64,000 nucleotides of DNA from Euglena gracilis (Eukaryota; Euglenida; Euglenophyceae; Euglenales): the NCBI GenBank assembly GCA_039621445.1, contig CP154954.1, forward strand, positions 45,363,847 through 45,427,846, given 5' to 3'. Shown here piece after piece: positions 51,151 through 62,743 of this stretch. The notes beneath the pieces were generated by a model. The model searched no databases, was not told the origin of the DNA, and saw nothing but the letters and a program-made list of their open reading frames with translations. The position numbers and the translations under genes were made by a program. How positions within the stretch are numbered: position 1 is the stretch's first letter; every line of letters starts with the position of its first letter.

Positions 51151-51703
51151 AAATAAACACCGCCGCTGGTGAAGCAGCATCTTCACAAGTCAAATTGTGG
51201 AGCCCAAGGTGTCTTTCTGCCCCAAAAATGCACCCGAGATACCGTTTCACTGGGCCAATTTTTTTTGGCTCAAAGCAGGTTGGAAAGAAATTGACCTTTT
51301 TGGGGCGCACGCACCTTCCCTTGTTGTTCCACCAAAGCGGCATCATCTTCTCGCTGTCTTCCCCTAGTTGTGGGCAGCACGGTGCCTGCCACGAGTGTGT
51401 CTGTGTTCGTCCCCTTCAGGGGGCGCACGGCCAGGAGAGTCCCAAGTCTTCTCCTCCCATCCTTGGGAACGGCGCCCACTGGCGCTCCGCCTTGCAGAGG
51501 TCCAATCTGGATCCCAGCAATGCCAATGCAAATGGACAAAACCCCCCAACAAACGCCAGGGGGGGGTGGACAATGGCAGGGGACAATGGGGGGACAACGG
51601 CGGGGGGGGGGGGGGACAATGTGGACCCTCAAGAAATGCAATGCAAAAAAAAACCCCAACAGAAGCACAAAAAATGCAATCTGCATGCAAATTCCTTCAG
51701 GAG
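51151..51703. other. No gene supported
   Basis: GC-rich frames on both strands without recognisable domain; 13-G tract near 51600. Confidence 0.5.
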
Positions 51704-52268
51704 CTCCTCCGGATGTACACTTTTCTGAGAAAGAGGACTGAGAAAAGTTTTAAAGGAATGTTTTTCATCCGGCAACAAGATTTGGGCGAAAAACCTTCGT
51801 ATCAGGGGAAAATCAGGCCAAAATGTGGAATTTTCCCCAAGGGATAAAAATATCTCAGCAAAAATCGCCAGCAAAAAATCAGAAAATCGCTGGGGAAAAA
51901 ACCACAAAAAAAAATAAATTTTGCAAAAATCGAAAACACAAAAAAACACGTTTGTGTTCCCCCTTGCAAGGTATCAAAAGAGGGGGGAGGCTCCTCCGGA
52001 TGTACACTTTTCTGACAAAGAGGATTGAGAAAAGGTTTAAAGGAATGTTTTTCATCCGGCAACAAGATTTGGGCGAAAAACCTTCGTATCAGGGGAAAAT
52101 CAGGCCAAAATGTGGAATTTTCCCCAAGGGATAAAAATTTCTCAGCAAAAATCGCCAGCAAAAAATCAGAAAATCGCTGGGGAAAAAACCACAAAAAAAT
52201 AAATTTTGCAAAAATCGAAAACACAAAAAAACACGTTTGTGTTCCCCCTTGCAAGGTATCAAAAGAGG
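51704..52268. repeat. 287-bp tandem duplication
   Basis: CTCCTCCGGATGTACAC starts at 51704 and 51991, and the copies match nearly base for base through CACGTTTGTGTTCCCCC. The unit is A-rich and non-coding. A diverged relative lies at about 58500-58700 (AAAATTCCCAGGAAAAATTAGG; CCAAAATCGAAAAAGG). Confidence 0.9.
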
Positions 52269-52343
52269 GAGGGTGGGGCAGTGTTCTTTTCAAGGAAGTG
52301 CGCACCCCCCCCTGGGGGCGCTTGGCCCCTTTTTGTCTGTGGA

Positions 52344-52353
52344 GGTGACTTAC
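52344..52353 (+). repeat. 10-bp target-site duplication, left
   Basis: GGTGACTTAC, repeated exactly at 53782-53791. Confidence 0.9.
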
Positions 52354-52371
52354 AGGCATTATTATTTTTTA

Positions 52372-52525
52372 AGGCGCCTTAAAAAACCTTAAAAAACCTT
52401 AAAAAACCTTAAAATTTTTTTTGCCAAAATGCCTTAAAAAACCTTAAAAAACCTTAAAAAACCTTAAAAAAATCACCCCGGGGAAGTTTTTCTTCCCCGT
52501 GATGACCTTAAAAAACCTTAAAAAT
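52372..52525. repeat. (CCTTAAAAAA)n, left
   Basis: About ten copies of the 10-mer with interruptions, including a CCCCGGGGAAGTTTTTCTTC hairpin near 52477. Confidence 0.9.
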
Positions 52526-52949
52526 TTTCCCTGGGAATTTTTTTTCTTGCACCAAACAAATAATGGCATGTCTGAAACCCCGCATAAAGCCAGTCAATGC
52601 AGAAGCGATTGTGAACAAACAATATGAAAACCGGATTGTTTGCCAAGGTTTCTGGCATAGTTCGGTTGGCCTCGGTTCACCAATTGCTGTGACACACGGC
52701 AGAATAAGCAAAACTTGCAACCACATCTTTCTTGAGTTGAATTACTTGAGACATTCTTAGAGGAGTCAACCCAAATTGCTCAAAAGTGCAATTGCAGCAA
52801 AAGTTGCATGAACAACAAAAAAATCCCGTTTTGGGACAATTTACTACGCTGGAGCAGTTTCCCACACTTGCCACAGCATTTCAAGCAGCGAAACAGTGCG
52901 TTCTCCAATTGAGCGGTGATTCCGCGAATTTTCCCACAAAAAATGCAGG

Positions 52950-53300
52950 TCAAAAAAATGGGACCAAATTTTGGAACAGTCAAATTTTACTGACATTTTT
53001 TCCCTTGGAAATTTTTTGGATTTTCAGTGGCATTTTTTTGCTTCCAAAATCTCTCAAAATTAAAATTTTGAGAAATGTTGACTTTGACAAAAAAAAAACT
53101 CAAAGATTTCAGGGTTAAATTTGGTAGTTTTAGGAGGGGGGTGGAAAATAACGAAGGTCAAAAAAGGTGGACCAAATTTTGGCACAGTCAAATTTTACTG
53201 AAACTTTTCCTCTGTCAAATTTGTTGGATTTTCAATGGCATTTTTCTTGCTTCAAAAACCTCTCAAATTCAAAATTTTGAGAAAATGTTGATTTTTTTTG
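52950..53300. repeat. Direct duplication inside the 1.4-kb element
   Basis: GACCAAATTTTGG(A/C)ACAGTC through CTTC(C/A)AAAATCTCTCAAA and TTTTGAGAAA occurs at about 52960-53085 and 53170-53293, roughly 85% alike. Confidence 0.8.
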
Positions 53301-53663
53301 GAAGATGTGAAAAATGAGGGTTTGAGGGAGTTTAATGGCCATTTTTTGAGGAAAAAGTTCTAAAATAATTTTTTGTCATCAAAAAGTGACGTTTTTAGGT
53401 TTTTCCAGACTTTTTTGTTGTTGCGTTTTTTTAAAAAAACACATATTTTTAAAAAATTTGTTTTCTTTTTAAAAAATATATTTATAAAAAACTTGTTTTT
53501 TTAAAAAAGTTTTTTTTTATATAAAAAACATGCTTTTTAAAAAAAACATTTTTTGTTTCAAAAAAAAGCAGTCAACCTTGGCAAGCACCTATGGTCAAGC
53601 CCCAAAATTCGGGGTCCATCGGGCCATCTTCGGGGTCTGAGATTTTACCTGAGGAAAAAAATG

Positions 53664-53770
53664 CCTTAAAAAACCTTAAAATCTTTTAAAATTCCTCAAA
53701 AAACCTTAAAAAACCTTAAAAAACCTTAAAAAACGCCTTAAAAATTTTTGAGAAATCTCGCCTTAAAAAA
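53664..53770. repeat. (CCTTAAAAAA)n, right
   Basis: About eight copies in the same orientation as the left block. Confidence 0.9.
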
Positions 53771-53791
53771 AAATAATGCCTGGTGACTTAC

Positions 53792-55500
53792 CTTGGGTTC
53801 AAGCTGGGCACTTTCGACCCCCCCGGGGGGGAGGGCAGGGTTTTGGGGTGGAGTGCAATAAACACCCCCAGCGCTGAAGGTGCCAGGGGCACAAAAATGG
53901 CTATTTTCAAGGGAGTTTTGCCTGGTCCCGGGGGGGGGGGGTGCACCACCAGCAAACACCACACAGCAAATTGGGCCAGCGAATTTAACACCGGCCATAA
54001 ACAGTCAAGAAACCTTAGTGCAAGTAGGGGGGGTGCCACCTGCGGGCAGGCACCCCATTGTACAAGGCACCCTCCCCGGGTTGATAAAGTTTGGCCAAAA
54101 AAAAAAAAACTCTCGGCACCTGAGCACTGGCATAATCCTGGCCATTGTCTGCAGATTCATCAACTTCAGGCACCACAAACATCCTCTTTTAAACAGAAGA
54201 ACACAAAAACAGGAGAGGATTCTTTTTTTGCGCTCTCTTTCACACTTGCATTTGGATGTCATGCTCAAGAAAGGGACGGATGTGACAAAATGCCCCTTGA
54301 TTTGTGGGGATCAGAGGGGGCGGTACACCCACCCACCCACCCATCTGCACGCTGAGGAACCTGGACAAAAGACCAAAATTTCCTTGGGCACTTGACAAAA
54401 CTGCCTGAAGCGGAGTTGTGGTAAATTATCTGGTAGGGCAAATCCCCTCAAAATGGCAGGTGGGTCCACGCATTCTGAGAGTTGGCTTGCTGGCTGGTCG
54501 AAATGCCAATTCCTGTGTCCATTTTGACACGAAAAACACAAACAGCTGTAAACTGAAACCGTCTTCAACACCTTGTGGGAGCATTTTTTCTTGTTTTAAA
54601 AAAGAAAACAGTGACAAACAAGCAAAATGGGCTGGAAAAAGGCAAACACCTCAGCGGCTGGGTCAATTCAATGTTGAAAAAAACAACCAAACCTTGGGTT
54701 TGTCAAAAAAACCAAACCTCCCAAAAACCCCTTTCCCTTCATTGCCCAACCCAATGAATTTTTTTGCTGTTTTTGATTTTTTTAAAATTCTTTTTTGAAA
54801 AAACAAAATTTGCATTTTTTTGGTTTTTTAAAAAAGATCCTGGAACCTCAACCCTCCTCATGGGTCAAACAAGCTCTTTTATTGGGCGCCTTGTGGCATG
54901 GGGTCGCATGCCCACAGCACTGCAGCTTGGGGGAGGGGCTGGGCTCGGCAGGGTGCAAAATACACACAAGGGCACTAAAACTGCACCCCAAAAAATGCAA
55001 GTGCAAAAAAAACCTGCACAAAACACCAACAAAAAAACACATGCAATCAAAATTACTTCAGAATTAACAAAATGCTGCCAAAAAGATTCTCACTTCCAGA
55101 ATAAACTGCAAAAACTGCAAAAGATGCGCAAAATTTGTCATGTGCAGTTTTTTCTCAGAGAAATACTGAAAAGAAGCATTCAAAAAAAATACTAATAATG
55201 AATAAAATCTCAATAAAAGCAATACTGCAAGAAATGCAACACACAAAAACTGCAAAAACTTCCCCCCTTGCGGCTCGGGGTGGGTGATGCAGCAAATCTT
55301 CCTCTTGAACCTCGGGCCCTGGTGCCAAACTCCCCCATCCCCCTCCCGTCGGTCAACCGCACAGGGGGGGGATGCGGGCCTCCCTGAGTGGGTGGATGCT
55401 AAGGCAACTTGGGGTCGGACCTTGGGGGGGGGGGTGCTACATTCCCCCCCTTTACGGGGAAAGTGCGGTTGACAGAGGGGGGGGGTGATGGACACGCCGT
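53792..55500. other. Non-coding repeat-rich sequence
   Basis: About 1.7 kb with C/G tracts (13 G near 53935, 12 A near 54100) and A-rich parts. 54040-54090 (GGCACCCCATTGTACAAGGC) resembles 61340-61380 (GGCACCCCTGCATACAAGGT), so it belongs to a dispersed family. No supported gene. Confidence 0.5.
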
Positions 55501-55512
55501 GTCATGTGCCCT

Positions 55513-55930
55513 GTAAACCCCCAAATATAAAGCCCCCCCAAATATGAACGAATATGAAGCCCCCCAGGCTGTTTGGTTTTGCTGCCCAAATATTAAGCCC
55601 CCCCATGTGGAACCAGACGACGGTGCCATGCAGGAAAAACAGAAAAAAATTGGGCGGATACAAAACTTTTTCTCCAGAAATCCTCCATTTTGGATAATAA
55701 TTGCACATAGGATAGCACAGTAATAGCACATAGGAAAATAAGCGGTGCGCAACAAAAATTTGCATAAAAATTGGTATTTGGCCACATTTGAAGGTCGCCA
55801 AAAGTCATAAAAGCCACCTAAAAAATTTGATTCCCCCCATCCAAAAAAGCCCTCCCAAATATAAAGCCCCCCCTGAGGGTCTTGAACTCCCGTCCAAATA
55901 TAAAGCCGACTTTATATTTGGGGGGTTTAC
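55513..55930. mobile_element. 418-bp MITE with GTAAACCCCC termini
   Basis: Left GTAAACCCCCAAATATAAAG and right CTTTATATTTGGGGGGTTTA plus C are inverted. Copies of CCCAAATATAAAGCCCCCC occur internally near both ends. The flanks hold a rough direct repeat (GTGATGGACACGCCGTGTC / GTGTCATGGACCAGCCATGTC). No gene. Confidence 0.75.
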
Positions 55931-56237
55931 CATAAAGAAGATGGCATTTTGGGTACAAGAAAAAAAATTGACACGGGGGGGGGGGGGCGGTGTCATGGAC
56001 CAGCCATGTCAAGGAACAGGGGGGGACGTACATTACAGTTCCCAGCGTGCATTATTTCTTTGCTTGAATTTTCAGGCACTTGAAAATCACAGCACACTTA
56101 TTTATGAAAAAAATTGTTGTGCCAATAAATCCAATAAAACTGCCAACCAGAAAAATGAAATAAGCCGTTGGTGGTCCAAGACTGTAATGGACCTTTGCAT
56201 GACAGGGACTCCCAACGCCGAGACCAAGAATTCACAC

Positions 56238-56522
56238 GTCGGAGCTCAGGAGTTGCTGCCTGGGCATAGGGCCGGCCATTCCATGGCTCCGGACCCCATC
56301 GCCAGTCGGGCTGCCGGCCCCGGCCGTCCCGCTGCTCCCCCCGGCCCTCCTCCCTCCGCTGCTCCCAGTACTGCTCACTGTCCAGGTCGCGGCGCTCCCG
56401 CCGCCGTTCCCGCTCCGGCCGCCGGTAGTCGTCGTACTCGTCCGGCGGCGGGGGCGGGGCATAGGCCCGTTTCGGTGGGGGAGTGGGGCTCCGGCGGCTG
56501 ACGTGTGGAGGACTATGCTCTC
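56238..56522 (-). CDS. Candidate exon: Arg/Glu/Tyr/Pro-rich protein
   Basis: 285 bp, 95 codons, very GC-rich at third positions, between a good acceptor (TTCCCCTCTCAG) and a GTGTGA donor. Encodes SRRSPTPPPKRAYAPPPPPD, EYDDYRRPERERRRERRDLD and RQPDWRWGPEPWNGRP, a charged, RS/RGG-like disordered segment as in RNA-binding and splicing proteins. Base use differs strongly from the repeats around it. Possible upstream exon at about 56570-56636 (TKDQKEFVRMLKCLEPQER). Confidence 0.45.
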
Positions 56523-57139
56523 CTGAGAGGGGAACCCCAGCGTCTGTCATGGACAGAAAATACACCATAAAGACGCGGGCTTCTTTCTTGCGGTTCGAGG
56601 CACTTCAACATTCTCACAAATTCTTTTTGATCTTTGGTCCTGGATTGGGAGCTGGATAAAAAAGGACTTGCTGGGGTGGGTGTGCAAAGCTTCTCACACA
56701 GCACTGGCAGCAACCCCTCTGGTCTGGCACCCTTTTTGCCTTCCATTTTCCATTATTTTGCTACCGCAAAGCAAAGTGACACTACAATGTGGTTCAAGAG
56801 AATTCATAGCAGGAGGGCTTTTCCATGATTTATATTTGGATCCGCTGGACACCAATACAAACTGGGGCTCCACTTTGTATTTTTCCACTTTTTCCACTTT
56901 TTTACTTTTCCACTTTTCCACTTTTTCCATTTTCCACATTTCCACTTTTTATTTTGAACTGTGTTCTTGACATGGCGACACACCTCCCAAACTCCGGCCA
57001 TGGCGCTCTCGTTGTGGTTGCGGCAACTGTCTCTCATACTCCCTGTGCAGATAAATAATCCACTGGGTAAGACGTCAATCTCTCTGCGGATGCATCAGCC
57101 ACCCTCTCCTTCCGTTGGGGGAACTGGGTCACGGAATTT

Positions 57140-58880
57140 TTAAGGTCCACCGAGAAGAGGAAAAGAGGGGGAAACGGTCAATGTGACCAAAAAAAATCCA
57201 ACACAGCTGGATTTGTGTTCTTTTGCTGGCTTTTGGGTTCCAGCCAGGTCCAGCCCGGCAGCCGGCAGGCTCACTCAAAGAAAGGGGGGGTCCAGCTAGC
57301 CCCTTTTCCCGGCCGGCCAGCCAGACCCCTGGGCTGTGGCAGGCTGCCCCAACTTAATTTTCACTCGACTGGGCCCGCTCCACCCCTCGTGGGGGGGGGG
57401 GGGCGGACCCCTGCCCCAGATAACCAAACTTTTAAAAAATCTCTGATACGGGTTTTTAATTTCATGGGAGGGGCGACCCTTAAAAGATAGGGTCATGTCA
57501 TTTCCTGCATTTTTGTCCCGCCAATCTCATTCATTTTTTTGGGAGCACATAAGAATCCACTTTCTTTGAAAAGGCTAATCATCCTTTTTTCAACAGCAGA
57601 GAGAAAAAAATGTGATTTCAGTGCTGTTGACACTTATCACCTTTTTTCTGCAAAAAAAAATGCTGGAAATTGCATTTATCTCATTCCAACAGTTTTCTTT
57701 TGTTTTCTGGCTCTTCATAACCCCCCACAGTCAAAAAAAAAACAACTCTACGCTCTGTGCGAAGTCAAGGTACGTGAAAGCCCAGATGGCAACCTGTACA
57801 CCCAGCACCCTGTCCTGGGGGTTTTCAAATATTTCAAGAACAAACCGAAAAAAGCTTTGACCCAAAATTGTTCCCAAAAACCCGAGCCCCCCCTGGTCCT
57901 CAAGCCTCTGGGGGCTTCCTTCCTGGCGACTGGTCACTATTTCCTAGTGGGCACCCCCAGGAGTTCCTGGGACCCAGACCCCCCCCCCCCCCCCCCCCCC
58001 CCCGGAACCAAAAAATTCCATATCTTCCCCCCCAGTTTTTCACATATTTTGGCCGATTTTTTTTAAAAAAGCCCGAAAATGCAACGGCCAAAATTTTTCC
58101 GGCGCTTTGATCCACTCCCTGGGTTGGGGGGGGGGTTGGGGGGCATGCCTTACAGCCTGGTGGGTGGGTGGGTGTGTGGGTGGGTGAATGGCTCGACCCC
58201 GGGCCAGGCACCGGCGCATCAGGCTTTTTTTTTTTAAGTCAGAAGACCCCTGGGGGGGGGGGTCCAGGGACCTCCCCCCCAGGGAGGAAGTCCCAGGCGG
58301 AGGCCCAGGTAGGGTTTCAGTGCGAAGCCCCGAAAATTTTTTGGGGATGCCCTCAGTCCCTGTCCTGCCAGGGGGTCCAGGGGGTCCTGCGCCAGGCTGG
58401 GTGGGTGGGGGGGACACCCGGGGGGGGGGGGGGGGTAAAAAAGAAGCCTGCAGCCGGTGTGTCTTCACCAATGGCTTTTTGTCAGGCTGTCCACAAGAGG
58501 GGGCATAATGGAAACAGAACAAACGTAAGTTGCATGGAAAATCCTTCAGAGAAAAGATTGGACCGAAATATGCAATCTTTCCAAATCAAAAAAAATTCCC
58601 AGGAAAAATTAGGAAATCGGTGGGGGGAAGCGAAAAATCGCAACCCCCCCACATTTTGCCAAAATCGAAAAAGGCAAACAGAAATACACAAAAATATACA
58701 TTTGCCCCTCCCAGTAGAATGAGCATGCACAGCACGCCTCATGTATGGGTCCTGGGTTGAGGTTCTGCGGGCAGGCTGGTGGGGAGGCGACCAGGAGTAG
58801 GGGTCGGGCGCAGGGCTGCATGAGAAAGCCTGTTTGAGGGGGGGCGACCCCTACCTACCCCCCCCCACTCACCAAAACCC
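57140..58880. other. No gene supported; homopolymer-rich
   Basis: Many short ORFs only. Includes a 25-C run (57979-58003), C/G tracts at 57393, 58253 and 58422, and an A-rich repeat (58500-58700) related to 51704-52268. Confidence 0.5.
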
Positions 58881-58902
58881 ATGAGGTTTCTGGGGTTCTC
58901 AT

Positions 58903-59310
58903 TCAGCCCTGGTCATGCGCCATCCCGGCATCCCGCCGCGACGACGGAGGGGGGGCGGGGGGCGGCCCGGTGGGCCTCCGCAGGGGGGAGAGGGGGCCCC
59001 GACGCGGGGGGGAGGGGTCTGGGTAGCGGTCGTACTGGCCCCCGGTGGTGGGGACGGGGTATGCCTCTCCAGCAGGCTTTGCTTGACCCCCCCTTGGGGG
59101 GACACCCATCCACCACTTGGGGTGGCGTGCCTCACACGGTGGGCGCTTTGGACCCCCCCCCCCGGCCTGCCAGGGCCACCGGCGGCCGCCCGAAAACAAA
59201 GCCTCGTCGGGATCCTCGGCCCATTGGCTGCGGTGGTCGGCGTGGCGGCGCGGAGGGTCCGCCTCCTGTCTCTGCCGTGGCCGCTGCGGGCAGCACTCCC
59301 CGTGTGATGG
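58903..59310 (-). CDS. Candidate exon(s): Arg/Pro-rich protein end
   Basis: GC-rich minus-strand frames: RPRQRQEADPPRRHADHRSQ and WAEDPDEALFSGGRR (59160-59300, after a possible acceptor GCTGCCCGCAG), then PVPTTGGQYDRYPDPSPPRR and APPPSSRRDAGMAHDQG ending in a stop near 58903. Composition resembles the exons at 56238, 60090 and 61670. Exact boundaries are unclear because the first part runs into a G-tract near 59155. Confidence 0.3.
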   Translation of the reverse strand, partial: PSHGECCPQRPRQRQEADPPRRHADHRSQWAEDPDEALFSGGRRWPWQAGGGGPKRPPCEARHPKWWMGVPPRGGQAKPAGEAYPVPTTGGQYDRYPDPSPPRRGPLSPLRRPTGPPPAPPPSSRRDAGMAHDQG

Positions 59311-60089
59311 CCGGAACGGAGGGTTGCCGGTGTGGTGCCAAAGGGTCCCTTGCAACGCGCATTGTGTGAGGCCTGTGCAGCCCAGACCCAACTCCAAAGA
59401 CATGATTCTTGTGTGCTATTCGCTGCTATCATTCCCTGGGGGTCCCCACTGGTTTTTGGCAGAAATATCGCCCGTTTTCAATTTCCATGTCTGGGCATTT
59501 TGTATTTTCAGTGTTCAGCTCTATCCTCCTCAGTCCACATGTATATCGGCACCCTGAAAAGGGGAGAAAAAAAAACAGGAAGGTGTGGAGGGCTTTGCTA
59601 AGATTGGAAATTCAAACCTTCACCAACATCCTACCCCTTGAGTGTTTCCCCCTAAATAATAATGATTTGAACACCGAATTCAGAGCCCAGGGGGGGGGGT
59701 TGGGGGGATGTTGGGCTAGATTATCAACCTCAAAAAATGACTGCAAAATTTCTTTCGCCAATTTCTCCAGGCCAATATTTTTTGTAACTTTTTGTGCAAT
59801 GACCACAATTTTTGAAATTCATACAGGCTCAATTCATCAATTTTTCTATATACCTTTTTTGGATGTACCTGGTGATTTTTCTGCCATTTTTGTTTGTCTT
59901 CACCAGTATGCAGCAGAGGGATCATTCTTTGGGAGATATCCGCTATGTGGGCAGTGACGAAGAGAAATGTCAGAAACAAGCACACGCAGTCCCACTTTCT
60001 CACCAAGGGGGAGGGCAACAACGGACCCCAAAATAAATAATATCTCCCCCTAATTAATGATAGGCACACAAATCTACTCACTAACTAAC

Positions 60090-60307
60090 GCTCATTCGGT
60101 GGTCTCAAGAACACAGCAGGGTGGAGTGCTGGCCTTGGCGCACGTTCCCGGGGTGGAGGGTCATCCCACTCAGCGGGCTCCTCCGCAAAGGACACCGGGC
60201 CATCCCACTTTCCGCGGGAAGCCGCCGGCTCCTCGTGACGATGGCTGGGCCTCCGGTGCTTCGCGGCAGCGTCGGGTTGCACGTCGTCGGTCAACAGGCT
60301 TCTGCCG
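60090..60307 (-). CDS. Candidate exon: Asp/Glu/Trp/Pro-rich segment
   Basis: After two consecutive pyrimidine tracts each ending TCTCCAG (the second ends at 60308). Encodes LTDDVQPDAAAKHRRPSHRH, SRGKWDGPVSFAEEPAEWDD and PPPRERAPRPALHP. The frame meets a stop at 60085-60087; a GTTAGT donor lies at 60089. Could be the last exon of a gene or an internal one. Confidence 0.4.
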
Positions 60308-60654
60308 CTGGAGATGCCCAAAAAAAGAAACGCCGCTGGAGAACGTCAAAAAAAGAAACGCCGCAAAACCCATCAGGATGGCCAAAATGACAGTTGTGCC
60401 TATTGTGTCAGGCTTTGACCAAATCTGCTCGTTTTGCTATGGTGCCAGCACATACATGGTCCAAGCTAGGCCCCGTCCGAAAAAAACATGGTTCGAATTG
60501 TTTTCATGTTCCACCTGCCCCAAAACACAACCCCTTCCATGTCAAAGCTCTGTACCACTATTCATGCAAATAGGAAACACCCTGCCAAAAAAACTGCACC
60601 CCTGGCACCAGAGGTTTTTTAGGACCTGGGGGGTACGGACCCATCCACCCCACC

Positions 60655-60735
60655 CCTTAGAGGGGGACTCTCAGGGGGAGCACCCACTTTGGGGGGGGGG
60701 CAATTTGGAGTTCAAAAAAAATTGGGGCTGTGCAA
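60655..60735. repeat. Dispersed repeat, copy 1
   Basis: CACTTTGGGGGGGGGGCAAT followed by TTCAAAAAAAATTGG resembles 63430-63475 (CACTTTTGGGGGGCCAATTC then GGTCAAAAAAAATTCG). Confidence 0.5.
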
Positions 60736-61669
60736 CGAAAATAGAGGGAAACCCCTCCATGCACCCACTCTGCCATCCCCCACATTGGGACCTTGGGGGG
60801 GATTCCAGCAAAATTGCCTTTTTTGTGATATTTTCAAAAAATCGGTGTTGCAGAACCGTTTGAACCTTGATTTGGTGGGAGGACATTGTGGATATCTCAA
60901 ACCAAGCACCTTTGGAACACATTTCATGCTTTTGGCAGCAAGCAGAAAATTTTTTCCAATTGGTGACCTGGGGGGGGGGTGCTAAAAAGAAGTCTGTTTT
61001 CAAAAGGTATCCTTGGCCTCCGTTTCAAATGCTGAAGTCTGTCCCCAATCTTCCTCGGGGGGCGGAGGAGGAGGCGGAGGCTTCCGCCCTCTTGGTGCAT
61101 CGGATCCGTGCATCCACTTGACATCTCCCAAACAATTCTTCGCTTGGCATCCACCTTCGCACCCACATCGTCATCCCTTGCCATCAAAAATAGGAAACCC
61201 ATGAAATTAGGTGGATATTTCAGGTCCAAGCAGGCACTTTGATCCCCCGAAGGGTCAGGTTTGGGGTGGGCAGTGGGTAAGCCCGAAAACGACTTTACCT
61301 GGGTCAACCCCAGTCTGGACCAGCGGTGCTTGCTATGGTCAGGCACCCCTGCATACAAGGTACACCCCTGGGATTATTAAAAAAAATACCCCCCCCTGCC
61401 TGCACACACCACCCAGGGGGGGGGTGACCTTCCTTAAAAGAAGCCTGGATCCAAAACTCTGCGTTAAGAGGGAACACAAGAGAATGCAAAAGCTCTTCAT
61501 ATGGTCTTTTCCCCAAACAAGAAGAAATCGAGGAAAAAAAGGAATCCTCCAAAAAGACTATTTTGAGGGGGAAACACGCAAAACAATGTTCGAAAACTTT
61601 TCCGCCGCCACCGCTCCCATCTGGCCTCCTTTGGCCAATCTGCGGGGGGTGCAAGTTTCCCCCCCACGG

Positions 61670-61921
61670 CAAGGAGATGCCCGGGCGGGGTGGGACCGCT
61701 CCTTTCCGTCGCCCTGCCTCTCCCTTCCCCGCTGGGCTGCGGCCTTGGTGGGGGGCCGCCCCGGCGGGGGCCCCACAGGGGGCGGCGGGGGCTCCCAGCC
61801 GGGCGGCGGGTGGGCCTGCGCCTCGCGGCGGGTCGCGGTGGACAGCTTCCGGGGCACCGGGTCCTTGTGGGGCCCCGGGGCGGCTTTCCGCTTGGCCGCC
61901 TCCCGCTCCTGGGAGTCCGCC
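61670..61921 (-). CDS. Candidate exon: Pro/Arg/Lys-rich protein
   Basis: Acceptor CCTGTCTGCCCCAG directly precedes 61921. Encodes ADSQEREAAKRKAAPGPHKD, PVPRKLSTATRREAQAHPPP and GWEPPPPPVGPPPGRPP, then RGRERQGDGKERSHPAR. Strong G/C bias at third positions and Pro-rich Trp motif (PPGWEPPPPP) suggest a real disordered protein segment. Donor not clear (GTGGGG near 61670). Confidence 0.45.
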
Positions 61922-62743
61922 CTGGGGCAGACAGGGTGCCAAAGAGGGGGAGAGGGGAGGTATGTCGGCTCCCCTCTCCCCTAACAAACAACTTTCCAAT
62001 TTCCAACTTGCACAAAAAAACAAGCGCCAGAAAAATAGATTTGGGTGTGAAAATCAAAGTTTTCGATATGACTTCCTTCCATAATATTTGACCCCCACCC
62101 AATTTCAAGTCCAAGGAAAAGCCTCACTTCGACCACAATCCTAAATCCAGGGAACACCCTCACCAGGCTGAATTTGACCAAGTGCCCTGGAATGCCTGGA
62201 CAGGCAGGCACCATCCCCCCCTGCTGGTCATGTGCCAAAAAGTGCCCCAAAATGGGCGTTTCTGGGCTTCCGGCGTCTTTGGCGCCAGAAGTGCCTTGCC
62301 CGAGCGCCCAGGCACTTTTGGCAACATGCCCTACCCCCCCCCCCCCCGCCCGGCCTTGGAGTGCCTGCCCAAGCACCCTCCCCCCCCCCCCGGCAGGGGG
62401 TCGGCGCCGCCTTTCTTCCCTCTGCACCTTTCAACACCTCCTTGAGCCAAGGCGAATGAAATCCTCAAATGCCATACCAGGCCAGTCATCAAAAGCAGCC
62501 ATCATCGGTGTATGATATTTGCGAGTGACTCATTTTTGAGCAGTTTGCTCAACCACACTTCGGGGAAAAGGGTTTTCTGGCTGCAATGTGGTCTGAAAAA
62601 GATTTGGCACCGGATGAAAAATTCATTTTACCCAAAAAAATTCACAATCAAAATACTCCCAAAATATTGTTCCCATGATATTTTCACCCAGAATCATTTG
62701 CAGTGATTTTTCCCTTGGACTGCAGATGAAAATGGGTCCCAAC

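Larger units (their letters stand above)
52354..53781. mobile_element. 1.4-kb Mutator-like non-autonomous element
   Basis: The ends are inverted: AGGCATTATTATTTTTTAAG and its partner CTTAAAAAAAAATAATGCCT, with a perfect 10-bp target duplication GGTGACTTAC. Both subterminal parts consist of CCTTAAAAAA repeats. Interior is AT-rich with a ~140-bp direct duplication and no transposase. A 9-11-bp duplication is typical of Mutator-like elements, so I place it there. Confidence 0.9.

Noticed and set aside
56805-57037. Lys/Trp-rich minus-strand ORF (KVEKWKSKKVEKVEK type)
   Set aside because: It is the translation of a TTTTCCACTTTTTCCAC simple repeat.
61497-62114. 205-codon and 239-codon ORFs overlapping the exon candidate at 61670-61921
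   Set aside because: They run through the acceptor and poly-G region in other frames; the splice-bounded frame has the more protein-like composition.
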